A DNA stretch of 64,000 nucleotides, from contig NC_079885.1 in assembly GCF_029227915.1 (NCBI RefSeq), positions 30,073,001-30,137,000 on the forward strand, read 5' to 3'. The notes below the pieces were generated by a model. The model saw only the letters and a list, made by a program, of their open reading frames with translations, was not told the origin of the DNA and did not search any database. Of this stretch, positions 36,372 through 48,610 are shown piece after piece (position 1 is the stretch's first letter; each line of letters opens with the position of its first letter). The stretch is from Hydractinia symbiolongicarpus. Its lineage: Eukaryota > Cnidaria > Hydrozoa > Anthoathecata > Hydractiniidae. A program made the position numbers and the translations under genes.

Positions 36372-38602
36372 CCCGTATAGTCGAATGTATACAAAGAAAG
36401 TACCCAGGGAGTAACTCATTTCCCGAACGATTTTTTAAATTATCTTTTCACCACTAAAACGCATGAGACTTGTAGGTTTCAAAAATGTTTTCATTTTTGA
36501 TGAGACGCTTAATGAAAGAGGTTTAATCGCCGGCAAACGAAAACCCGCGATTTCCCGTAAATCCCGGGCTTGGCCCGTATAGTCGAATGTATACAAAGAA
36601 AGTACCCTGTGAGTAACCTCATTTCCAGAACGATTTTTTAAATTATTTTTTCAACACTAAAACGCATAAGACTTGTATTTTTCAAAAATGTTTTCATTTT
36701 TGATGAGACGCTGAATAAAAGAATTTTAATCGCCGGCAAACGAAAACCCGCGATTTCCCGTAAATCCCGGGCTTGGCCCGTATAGTCAAAAGTATACAAA
36801 GAAAGTACCCAGGGAGTAAACACATTTCCCGAACGATTTTTTAAATTATTTTTTCACCACTAAAACGCATGAGACTTGTAGTTTTCAAAAGTGTTTTCAT
36901 TTTTGATGAGACGCTGATTAAAAGAAGTTTAATCGCCGGCAAACGAAAACCCGCGATTTCCCGTAAATCCCGGGCTTGGCCCGTATAGTTGAATGTATCT
37001 AAAGAAAGTACTCAGGGAGTAAACTGATTTCTCGAACGATTTTTCAAATTATTTCTGCACCACTAGAACGAATGAGACTTGTAGTTTTCAAAAATGTTTT
37101 CATTTTTAATGAAACGCTTAATGAAAAATGTTTAATCGCCGGCAAATGAAAACCCTCGAGTTCCCGTTAATCCCGGGCTTGTCCCGTATAGTCGAATGTA
37201 TACAAAGAAAGTACCCTGTGAGTAAATTCATTTGCAGAACGATTTTTTAAATTATCTTTTCACCACTAAAGCCGATGAGTCTTGCAGTTTTTAAAAATGT
37301 TTTCATTTTTGATGAGACGCTGAATAAAAGAAGTTTAATCGCCGGCAAACTAACACCCGCGATTTCCCGTAAATCCCGGACTCGGCCCGTATAGTCAAAA
37401 GTATACAAAGAAAGTACCCAGGGAGTAAACTCATTTCCCGAACGATTTTTTAAATTATTTTTTCACCACTAAAACGCATGAGACTTGTAGGTTTCAAAAA
37501 TGTTTTCATTTTTGATGAGACACTGAATAAAAGAAGTTTAATCGCCGGCAAACGAAAACCCGCCATTTCCCGTAAATCCCGGACTCGGCCCGTATAGTCA
37601 AAAGTATACAAAGAAAGTACCCAGGGTGTAAACTCATTTCCAGAACGATTTTTTAAATTATTTTTTCACCACTAAAACGCATAAGACTTGTAGTTTTTAA
37701 AAATGTTTTCATTTTTGATGAGACGCTGAATGAAAGAAGTTTAATCGCCGGCAAACGAAAACCCGCGATTTCCCGTAAATCCCGGGCTTGGCCCGTATAT
37801 TCAAATGTATAAAAAGAAAGTACCCTGTCAGTAAACTCATTTCCAGAACGATTTTTTAAATTATTTTTTCACCACTAAAACGCATAAGACTTGTAGTTCT
37901 CAAAAATGTTTTCATTTTTGATGAGACGCTGAATAAAAGAAGTTTAATCGCCAGCAAACGAAAACCCGCGATTTCCCGTAAATCCCGGACTCGGCCCGTA
38001 TAGTCAAAAGTATACAAAGAAAGTACCCAGGGAGTAAACTCATTTCCCGAACGGTTTTTTAAATTATTTTTTTACCACTAAAACGCATGACACTTGTAGT
38101 TTTCAAAAATGTTTTCATTTTTGATGAGACGCTTAATGAAAGAGGTTTAATTGCCGGCAAACGAAAACCCACGATTTCCCGTAAATCCCGGGCTTGGCCC
38201 GTATAGTCGAATGTATACAAAGAAAGTACCCAGGGAGTAACTCATTTCCCGAACGATTTTTTAAATTATTTTTTCACCACTAAAACGCATGAGACTTGTA
38301 GGTTTCAAAAATGTTTTCATTTTTGATGAGACGCTTAATGAAAGAGGTTTAATCGCCGGCAAACGAAAACCCGTGATTTCCCGTAAATCCCGGGCTTGGC
38401 CCGTATAGTCGAATGTATACAAAGAAAGTACCCTGTGAGTAACCTCATTTCCAGAACGATTTTTTAAATTATTTTTTCACCACTAAAACGCATAAGACTT
38501 GTAGTTTTCAAAAATGTTTTCATTTTTGATGAGACGCTGAATAAAAGAATTTTAATCGCTGGCAAACGAAAACCCGCGATTTCCCGTAAATCCCGGCCTT
38601 GG
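36372..38602 (+). repeat. Block F, copy 2: 11-unit HOR (2231 bp)
   Basis: The near-identical second copy of 34141-36371. The junction at ~36371 is visible: CCCGGCCTTGGCCCGTATAG continues as TCGAATG at the junction but as TCAAAAG at the end of copy 2 (~38603), where sequence resembling 30690-31300 resumes (offset 7910). The original continuation is therefore the one after 38602, which gives the order of events. Confidence 0.88.
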
Positions 38603-40100
38603 CCCGTATAGTCAAAAGTATACAAAGAAAGTACCCAGGGAGTAAACACATTTCCCGAACGATTTTTTAAATTATCTTTTCACCACTAAAATGCATGAGA
38701 CTTGTACTTTTCAAAAGTGTTTTCATTTTTGATGAGACGCTGAAAAAAAGAAGTTTTATTGCCGGCAAACGAAAACCCGCGATTTCCCGTAAATCCCGGG
38801 CTTGGCCCGTATAGTTGAATGTATCTAAAGAAAGTACCCAGGGAGTAAACTGATTTCCCGAACGATTTTTCAAATTATTTCTGCACCACTAGAACGAATG
38901 AGACTTGTAGTTTTCAAAAATGTTTTTATTTTTAATGAGACGCTTAATGAAAGATGTTTAATCGCCGGCAAATGAAAACCCGCGAGTTCCCGTTAATCCC
39001 GGGCTTGTCCTGTATAGTCGAATGTATACAAAGAAAGTACCCTGTGAGTAAACTCATTTGCAGAACGATTTTTTAAATTATCTTTTCACCACTAAAGCCC
39101 ATGAGACTTGCAGTTTTTAAAAATGTTTTCATTTTTGATGAGACGCTGAATAAAAGAAGTTTAATCGCCGGCAAACTAACACCCGCGATTTCCCGTAAAC
39201 CCCGGACTCGGCGCGTATAGTCAAAAGTATACAAAGAAAGTACCCAGGGAGTAAACTCATTTCCCGAACGGTTTTTTAAATTATTTTTTCAACACTAAAA
39301 CGCATAAGACTTGTAGTTTTCAAAAATGTTTTCATTTTTGATGAGACGCTGAATAAAAGAATTTTAATCGCCGGCAAACGAAAACCCGCGATTTCCCGTA
39401 AATCCCGGGCTTGGCCCGTATAGTCAAAAGTATACAAAGAAAGTACCCAGGGAGTAAACACATTTCCCGAACGATTTTTTAAATTATCTTTTCACCACTA
39501 AAATGCATGAGACTTGTACTTTTCAAAAGTGTTTTCATTTTTGATGAGACGCTGAAAAAAAGAAGTTTTATTGCCGGCAAACGAAAACCCGCGATTTCCC
39601 GTAAATCCCGGGCTTGGCCCGTATAGTTGAATGTATCTAAAGAAAGTACCCAGGGAGTAAACTGATTTCCCGAACGATTTTTCAAATTATTTCTGCACCA
39701 CTAGAACGAATGAGACTTGTAGTTTTCAAAAATGTTTTTATTTTTAATGAGACGCTTAATGAAAGATGTTTAATCGCCGGCAAATGAAAACCCGCGAGTT
39801 CCCGTTAATCCCGGGCTTGTCCTGTATAGTCGAATGTATACAAAGAAAGTACCCTGTGAGTAAACTCATTTGCAGAACGATTTTTTAAATTATCTTTTCA
39901 CCACTAAAGCCCATGAGACTTGCAGTTTTTAAAAATTTTTTCATTTTTGATGAGACGCTGAATAAAAGAAGTTTAATCGCCGGCAAACTAACACCCGCGA
40001 TTTCCCGTAAACCCCGGACTCGGCGCGTATAGTCAAAAGTATACAAAGAAAGTACCCAGGGAGTAAACTCATTTCCCGAACGGTTTTTTAAATTATTTTT
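38603..40100 (+). repeat. Tetramer HOR (812 bp), two copies
   Basis: Positions ~38605-39280 match ~39417-40092 at 812 bp (4 x 203). Shared markers are CTGAAAAAAAGAAGTTTTATTG, GTATAGTTGAATGTATCTAA, CTGCACCACTAGAACG, GGGCTTGTCCTG and CTCGGCGCGTATAG. One difference seen is AAATGTTTTC near 39122 versus AAATTTTTTC near 39934. Confidence 0.83.
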
Positions 40101-40910
40101 TCACCACTAAAACGCATGAGACTTGTAGTTTTCAAAAATGTTTTCTTTTTTGATGAGACGCTTAATGAAAGAGGTTTAATCGCCGGCAAACGAAAACCTA
40201 CGATTTCCCGTAAATCCCGGGCTTGGCCCGTATAGTCGAATGTATACAAAGAAAGTACCCAGGGAGTAACTCATTTCCCGAACGATTTTTTAAATTATCT
40301 TTTCACCACGGAAGCGCATGAGACTTGTAGGTTTCAAAAATGTTTTCATTTTTGATGAGACGCTTAATGAAAGAGGTTTAATCGCCGGCAAACAAAAACC
40401 CGCGATTTCCCGTAAATCCCGGGCTTGGCCCGTATAGTCGAATGTATACAAAGAAAGTACCCTGTGAGTAACCTCATTTCCAGAACGATTTTTTAAATTA
40501 TTTTTTCAACACTAAAACGCATAAGACTTGTAGTTTTCAAAAATGTTTTCTTTTTTGATGAGACGCTTAATGAAAGAGGTTTAATCGCCGGCAAACGAAA
40601 ACCTACGATTTCCCGTAAATCCCGGGCTTGGCCCGTATAGTCGAATGTATACAAAGAAAGTACCCAGGGAGTAACTCATTTCCCGAACGATTTTTTAAAT
40701 TATCTTTTCACCACGGAAACGCATGAGACTTGTAGGTTTCAAAAATGTTTTCATTTTTGATGAGACGCTTAATGAAAGAGGTTTAATCGCCGGCAAACGA
40801 AAACCCGCGATTTCCCGTAAATCCCGGGCTTGGCCCGTATAGTCGAATGTATACAAAGAAAGTACCCTGTGAGTAACCTCATTTCCAGAACGATTTTTTA
40901 AATTATTTTT
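40101..40910 (+). repeat. Dimer HOR (405 bp), two copies
   Basis: The TTTTCTTTTTTGATGAG unit at 40141 recurs at 40546, an offset of 405. Both copies share ACCTACGATTTCC and the unusual CACCACGGAA, which is followed by GCGCATGAG in the first copy and ACGCATGAG in the second. Confidence 0.8.
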
Positions 40911-42140
40911 TCAACACTAAAACGCATAAGACTTGTAGTTTTCAAAAATGTTTTCATTTTTGATGAGACGCTGAATAAAAGAATTTTAATCGCCGGCAAA
41001 CGAAAACCCGCGATTTCCCGTAAATCCCGGGCTTGGCCCGTATAGTCAAAAGTATACAAAGAAAGTACCCAGGGAGTAAACACATTTCCCGAACGATTTT
41101 TTAAATTATTTTTTCACCACTAAAACGCATGAGACTTGTAGTTTTCAAAAGTGTTTTCATTTTTGATGAGACGCTGAATAAAAGAAGTTTAATCGCCGGC
41201 AAACGAAAACCCGCGATTTCCCGTAAATCCCGGGCTTGGCCCGTATAGTTGAATGTATCTAAAGAAAGTACCCAGGGAGTAAACTGATTTCCCGAACGAT
41301 TTTTCAAATTATTTCTGCACCACTAGAACGAATGAGACTTGCAGTTTTTAAAAATGTTTTCATTTTTGATGAGACGCTGAATAAAAGAAGTTTAATCGCC
41401 GGCAAACTAACACCCGCGATTTCCCGTAAATCCCGGACTCGGCCCGTATAGTCAAAAGTATACAAAGAAAGTACCCAGGGAGTAAAATCATTTCCCGAAC
41501 GATTTTTTAAATTATTTTTTCACCACTAAAAAGCATAAGACTTGTAGGTTTCAAAAATGTTTTTATTTTTGATGAGACGCTTAATGAAAGAGGTTTAATC
41601 GCCGGCAAACGAAAACCCGCGATTTCCCGCAAATCCCGGGCTTGGCCCGTATAGTCGAATGTATACAAAGAAAGTACCCTGTGAGTAACCTCATTTCCAG
41701 AACGATTTTTTAAATTATTTTTTCACCACTAAAACGCATAAGACTTGTAGTTTTCAAAAATGTTTTCATTTTTGATGAGACGCTGAATAAAAGAATTTTA
41801 ATCGCCGGCAAACGAAAACCCGCGATTTCCCGTAAATCCCGGGCTTGGCCCGTATAGTCAAAAGTACACAAAGAAAGTACCCAGGGAGTAAACACATTTC
41901 CCGAACGATTTTTTAAATTATTTTTTCACCACTAAAACGCATGAGACTTGTAGTTTTCAAAAGTGTTTTCATTTTTGATGAGACGCTAAATAAAAAAAGT
42001 TTAATCGCCGGCAAACGAAAACCCGCGATTTCCCGTAAATCCCGGGCTTGGCCCGTATAGTTGAATGTATCTAAAGAAAGTACCCAGGGAGTAAACTGAT
42101 TTCCCGAACGATTTTTCAAATTATTTCTGCACCACTAGAA
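40870..42140 (+). repeat. Tetramer HOR (812 bp), second type, one full and one partial copy
   Basis: The unit pair starting near 40898 (AAAGAATTTTAATCG, then TTTTCAAAAGTG, then CTGCACCACTAGAACG) recurs at +812 from ~41700 to 42140. After ~41340 the first copy continues with a CTTGCAG unit not found at the matching place in the second, so only about half the tetramer is shared. Confidence 0.75.
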
Positions 42141-43330
42141 CGAATGAGACTTGTAGTTTTCAAAAATGTTTTCGTTTTTAATGAGACGCTTAATGAAAGA
42201 TGTTTAATCGCCGGCAAATGAAAACCCGCGAGTTCCCGTTAATCCCGGGCTTGTCCCGTATAGTCAAAAGTATACAAAGAAAGTACCCAGGGAGTAAACT
42301 CATTTCCCGAACGATTTTTTAAATTTTTTTTCACCACTAAAACGCATGAGACTTGTAGTTTTCAGAAATGTTTTCATTTTTGATGAGACGCTTAATGAAA
42401 GTGGTTTAATGGCCGGAAAACGAAAACCCGCGATTTCCCGTAAATCCCGGGCTTGGCCCGTATAGTCAAAAGTATACAAAAAATGTACCCAGGGAGTAAA
42501 ATCATTTCTCAAACGATTTTTTAAATTATTTTTTCACCACTAAAACGCATGAGATTTGTAGTTTTCAAAAATGTTTTCATTTTTAATGAGACGCTTAATG
42601 AAAGATGTTTAATCGCCGGCAAATGAAAACCCGCGAGTTCCCGTTAATCCCGGGCTTGTCCCGTATAGTCGAATGTATACAAAGAAAGTACCCTGTGAGT
42701 AAACTCATTTGCAGAACGATTTTTTAAATTATCTTTTCACCACTAAAGCCCATGAGACTTGCAGTTTTTAAAAATGTTTTCATTTTTGATGAGACGCTCA
42801 ATAAAAGAAGTTTAATCGCCGGCAAACTAACACCCGCGATTTCCCGTAAATCCCGGACTCGGCCCGTATAGTCAAAAGTATACAAAGAAAGTACCCAGGG
42901 AGTAAACTCATTTCCCGAACGATTTTTTAAATTTTTTTTCACCACTAAAACGCATGAGACTTGTAGTTTTCAGAAATGTTTTCATTTTTGATGAGACGCT
43001 TAATGAAAGTGGTTTAATGGCCGGAAAACGAAAACCCGCGATTCCCGTAAATCCCGGGCTTGGCCCGTATAGTCGAATGTATACAAAGAAAGTACCCAGG
43101 GAGTAAACTCATTTTTCAAAAGATTTTTTAAATTATTTTTTCACCACTAAAACGCATGAGACTTGTAGTTTTCAAAAATGTTTTCATTTTTGATGGAACG
43201 CTGAATAAAGGAAGTTTAATCGCTGGCAAACGAAAACCCGCGATTTCCCTTAAATCCCGGACTCGGCCCGTATAGTCAAAAGTATACAAAGAAAGTACCC
43301 AGGGAGTAAACTCATTTCCCGAACGATTTT
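42141..43330 (+). repeat. Transition zone between two satellite subfamilies
   Basis: Units typical of 31-42 kb (CGCGAGTTCCCGTTAATCC, GGGCTTGTCCCG, GGCAAACTAACACC) are interleaved with the first units of the downstream type (GTGGTTTAATGGCCGGAAAACG, TGTACCCAGGG). A 608 bp (3-unit) repeat is visible: AAATTTTTTTTCACC at 42321 and 42929. The patchwork suggests a junction where two homogenised domains met. Confidence 0.72.
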
Positions 43331-46300
43331 TTAAATAATTTTTTCACCACTGAAACGCATGAGACTTGTGGTTTTCAAAAATGTTTTCATTTTTGATGAG
43401 ACGCTTAATGAAAGTGGTTTAATGGCCGGAAAACGAAAACCTGCGATTTCCCGTAAATCCCGGGCTTGGCCCGTATAGTCAAAAGTATACAAAAAATGTA
43501 CCCAGGGAGTAAACTCATTTCTCAAACGATTTTTTAAATTATTTTTTCACCACTAAAACGCATGAGATTTGTAGTTTTCAAAAATGTTTTCATTTTTGAT
43601 GAGACGCTGAATAAAAGAAGTTTAATCGCTGGCCAACGAAAACCCGTGATTTTCCGTAAATCCCGGACTCGGCCCGTATAGTCAAAAGTATACAAAAAAA
43701 GTACCCAGGGAGTAAACTCATTTCTCGAACGATTTTTTAAAATATTTTTTGACCACTAAAACGCATGAGACTTGTAGTTTTCAAAATTGTTTTCATTTTT
43801 GATGGGACGCTGAATAAAAGAAGTTTAATCGCTGGCAAACGAAAACCCGCGATTTCCCTTAAATCCCGGACTCGGCCCGTATAGTCGAATGTATACAAAG
43901 AAAGTACCCAGGGAGTAAACTCATTTTTCGAAAGATTTTTTAAATTATTTTTTCACCACTAAAACGCATGAGACTTGTAGTTTTCAAAAATGTTTTCATT
44001 TTTGATGGGACGCTGAATAAAGGAAGTTTAATCGCTGGCAAACGAAAACCCGCGATTTCCCTTAAATCCCGGACTCGGCCCGTATAGTCAAAAGTATACA
44101 AAGAAAGTACCCAGGGAGTAAACTCATTTCCCGAACGATTTTTTAAATTATTTTTTCACCACTGAAACGCATGAGACTTGTGGTTTTTAAAAATGTTTTC
44201 ATTTTTGATGAGACGCTTAATGAAAGTGGTTTAATGGCCGGAAAACGAAAACCCGCGATTTCTCGTAAATCCCGGGCTTGGCCCGTATAGTCAAAAGTAT
44301 ACAAAAAATGTACCCAGGGAGTAAACTCATTTCTCAAACGATTTTTTAAATTATTTTTTCACCACTAAAACGCATGAGATTTGTAGTTTTCAAAAATGTT
44401 TTCATTTTTGATGAGACGCTGAATAAAAGAAGTTTAATCGCTGGCAAACGAAAACCCGTGATTTTCCGTAAATCCCGGACTCGGCCCGTATAGTCAAAAG
44501 TATACAAAAAAAGTACCCAGGGAGTAAACTCATTTCTCGAACGGTTTTTTAAAATATTTTTTGACCACTAAAACGCATGAGACTTGTAGTTTTCAAAATT
44601 GTTTTCATTTTTGATGGGACGCTGAATAAAAGAAGTTTAATCGCTGGCAAACGAAAACCCGCGATTTCCCTTAAATCCCGGACTCGGCCCGTATAGTCAA
44701 AAGTATACAAAAAAAGTACCCAGGGAGTAAACTCATTTCTCGAACGATTTTTTAAAATATTTTTTGACCACTAAAACGCATGAGACTTGTAGTTTTCAAA
44801 ATTGTTTTCATTTTTGATGGGACGCTGAATAAAAGAAGTTTAATCGCTGGCAAACGAAAACCCGCGATTTCCCTTAAATCCCGGACTCGGCCCGTATAGT
44901 CGAATGTATACAAAGAAAGTACCCAGGGAGTAAACTCATTTTTCGAAAGATTTTTTAAATTATTTTTTCACCACTAAAACGCATGAGACTTGTAGTTTTC
45001 AAAAATGTTTTCATTTTTGATGGGACGCTGAATAAAGGAAGTTTAATCGCTGGCAAACGAAAACCCGCGATTTCCCTTAAATCCCGGACTCGGCCCGTAT
45101 AGTCAAAAGTATACAAAGAAAGTACCCAGGGAGTAAACTCATTTCCCGAACGATTTTTTAAATTATTTTTTCACCACTGAAACGCATGAGACTTGTGGTT
45201 TTTAAAAATGTTTTCATTTTTGATGAGACGCTTAATGAAAGTGGTTTAATGGCCGGAAAACGAAAACCCGCGATTTCTCGTAAATCCCGGGCTTGGCCCG
45301 TATAGTCAAAAGTATACAAAAAATGTACCCAGGGAGTAAACTCATTTCTCAAACGATTTTTTAAATTATTTTTTCACCACTAAAACGCATGAGATTTGTA
45401 GTTTTCAAAAATGTTTTCATTTTTGATGAGACGCTGAATAAAAGAAGTTTAATCGCTGGCAAACGAAAACCCGTGATTTTCCGTAAATCCCGGACTCGGC
45501 CCGTATAGTCAAAAGTATACAAAAAAAGTACCCAGGGAGTAAACTCATTTCTCGAACGGTTTTTTAAAATATTTTTTGACCACTAAAACGCATGAGACTT
45601 GTAGTTTTCAAAATTGTTTTCATTTTTGATGGGACGCTGAATAAAAGGAGTTTAATCGCTGGCAAACGAAAACCCGCGATTTCCCTTAAATCCCGGACTC
45701 GGCCCGTATAGTCAAAAGTATACAAAGAAAGTACCCAGGGAGTAAACTCATATCCCGAACGAGCTTTTAAATTATTTTTTCACCACTAAAACGCATGAGA
45801 CTTGTAGTTTTCAAAAATGTTTTCATTTTTGATGGGACGCTAAATAAAAGAAGTTTAATCGCTGGCAAACGAAAACCCGCGATTTCCCGTAAATCCCGGA
45901 CTCGGCCCATATAGTCGAAAGTATACAAAGAAAGTACCCAGGGAGTAAACTCATTTCCCGAACGATTTTTTAAATTATTTTTTCACCACTAAAGCGCATG
46001 AGACTTGTAGTTTTCAAAAATGTTTTCATTTTTGATGGGACGCTGAATAAAAGAAGTTTAATCGCTGGCAAACGAAAACCCGCGATTTCCCTTAAATCCC
46101 GGACTCGGCCCGTATAGTCAAAAGTATACAAAGAAAGTACCCAGGGAGTAAACTCATTTCCCGAACGATTTTTTAAATTATTTTTTCACCACTGAAACGC
46201 ATGAGACTTGTGGTTTTCAAAAATGTTTTCATTTTTGATGAGACGCTTAATGAAAGTGGTTTAATGGCCGGAAAACGAAAACCCGCGATTTTTCGTAAAT

Positions 46301-48610
46301 CCCGGGCTTGGCCCGTATAGTCAAAAGTATACAAAAAATGTACCCAGGGAGTAAACTCATTTCTCAAACGATTTTTTAAATTATTTTTTCACCACTAAAA
46401 CGCATGAGATTTGTAGTTTTCAAAAATGTTTTCATTTTTGATGAGACGCTGAATAAAAGAAGTTTAATCGCTGGCAAACGAAAACCCGTGATTTTCCGTA
46501 AATCCCGGACTCGGCCCGTATAGTCAAAAGTATACAAAAAAAGTACCCAGGGAGTAAACTCATTTCTCGAACGATTTTTTAAAATATTTTTTGACCACTA
46601 AAACGCATGAGACTTGTAGTTTTCAAAATTGTTTTCATTTTTGATGGGACGCTGAATAAAAGAAGTTTAATCGCTGGCAAACGAAAACCCGCGATTTCCC
46701 TTAAATCCCGGACTCGGCCCGTATAGTCAAAAGTATACAAAGAAAGTACCCAGGGAGTAAACTCATATCCCGAACGAGTTTTTAAATTATTTTTTCACCA
46801 CTAAAACGCATGAGACTTGTAGTTTTCAAAAATGTTTTCATTTTTGATGGGACGCTGAATAAAGGAAGTTTAATCGCTGGCAAACGAAAACCCGCGATTT
46901 CCCTTAAATCCCGGACTCGGCCCGTATAGTCAAAAGTATACAAAGAAAGTACCCAGGGAGTAAACTCATTTCCCGAACGATTTTTTAAATTATTTTTTCA
47001 CCACTGAAACGCATGAGACTTGTAGTTTTCAAAAATGTTTTCATTTTTGATGGGACGCTGAATAAAGGAAGTTTAATCGCTGGCAAACGAAAACCCGCGA
47101 TTTCCCTTAAATCCCGGACTCGGCCCGTATAGTCAAAAGTATACAAAGAAAGTACCCAGGGAGTAAACTCATTTCCCGAACGATTTTTTAAATTATTTTT
47201 TCACCACTGAAACGCATGAGACTTGTGGTTTTCAAAAATGTTTTCATTTTTGATGAGACGCTTAATGAAAGTGGTTTAATGGCCGGAAAACGAAAACCCG
47301 CGATTTCTCGTAAATCCCGGGCTTGGCCCGTATAGTCAAAAGTATACAAAAAATGTACTCAGGGAGTAAACTCATTTCTCAAACAATTTTTTTAATTATT
47401 TTTTCACCACTAAAACGCATGAGATTTGTAGTTTTCAAAAATGTTTTCATTTTTGATCAGACGCTGAATAAAAGAAGTTTAATCGCTGGCAAACGAAAAC
47501 CCGTGATTTTCCGTAAATCCCGGACTCGGCCCGTATAGTCAAAAGTATACAAAAAAAGTACCCAGGGAGTAAACTCATTTCTCGAACGGTTTTTTAAAAT
47601 ATTTTTTGACCACTAAAACGCATGAGACTTGTAGTTTTCAAAATTGTTTTCATTTTTGATGGGACGCTGAATAAAAGAAGTTTAATCGCTGGCAAACGAA
47701 AACCGCGATTTCCCTTAAATCCCGGACTCGGCCCGTATAGTCAAAAGTATACAAAGAAAGTACCCAGGGAGTAAACTCATATCCCGAACGAGTTTTTAAA
47801 TTATTTTTTCACCACTAAAACGCATGAGACTTGTAGTTTTCAAAAATGTTTTCATTTTTGATGGGACGCTAAATAAAAGAAGTTTAATCGCTGGCAAACG
47901 AAAACCCGCGATTTCCCGTAAATCCCGGATTCGGCCCATATAGTCGAAAGTATACAAAGAAAGTACCCAGGGAGTAAACTCATTTCCCGAACGATTTTTT
48001 AAATTATTTTTTCACCACTAAAGCGCATGAGACTTGTAGTTTTCAAAAATGTTTTCATTTTTGATGGGACGCTGAATAAAAGAAGTTTAATCGCTGGCAA
48101 ACGAAAACCCGCGATTTCCCTTAAATCCCGGACTCGGCCCGTATAGTCAAAAGTATACAAAGAAAGTACCCAGGGAGTAAACTCATTTCCCGAACGATTT
48201 TTTAAATTATTTTTTCACCACTGAAACGCATGAGACTTGTAGTTTTCAAAAATGTTTTCATTTTTGATGGGACGCTGAATAAAGGAAGTTTAATCGCTGG
48301 CAAACGAAAACCCGCGATTTTCCTTAAATCCCGGACTCGGCCCGTATAGTCAAAAGTATACAAAGAAAGTACCCAGGGAGTAAACTCATTTCCCGAACGA
48401 TTTTTTAAATTATTTTTTCACCACTGAAACGCATGAGACTTGTGGTTTTCAAAAATGTTTTCATTTTTGATGAGACGCTTAATGAAAGTGGTTTAATGGC
48501 CGGAAAACGAAAACCCGCGATTTCTCGTAAATCCCGGGCTTGGCCCGTATAGTCAAAAGTATACAAAAAATGTACCCAGGGAGTAAACTCATTTCTCAAA
48601 CGATTTTTTG
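43331..48610 (+). repeat. Block I: mixed 4-, 5- and 6-unit HORs, subfamily with TGGCCGGAAAACG
   Basis: The rare GAGACTTGTGG unit occurs at 43361, 44173, 45188, 46203, 47218 and 48435, spaced 812, 1015, 1015, 1015 and 1217 bp (4, 5, 5, 5 and 6 units). It is preceded by CACCACTGAAACGC and followed by GTGGTTTAATGGCCGGAAAACG. Other diagnostic variants are GATGGGACGCTG, ATCGCTGGCAAACG, CCCTTAAATCCC, GACCACTAAAACG and CATATCCCGAACGAG. The last step is a 6-unit duplication: 46965-47910 matches 48182-49128 at ~1217, including the shared deletion in GAAAACCGCGATT and the shared TGATCAGACGC. Confidence 0.83.
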
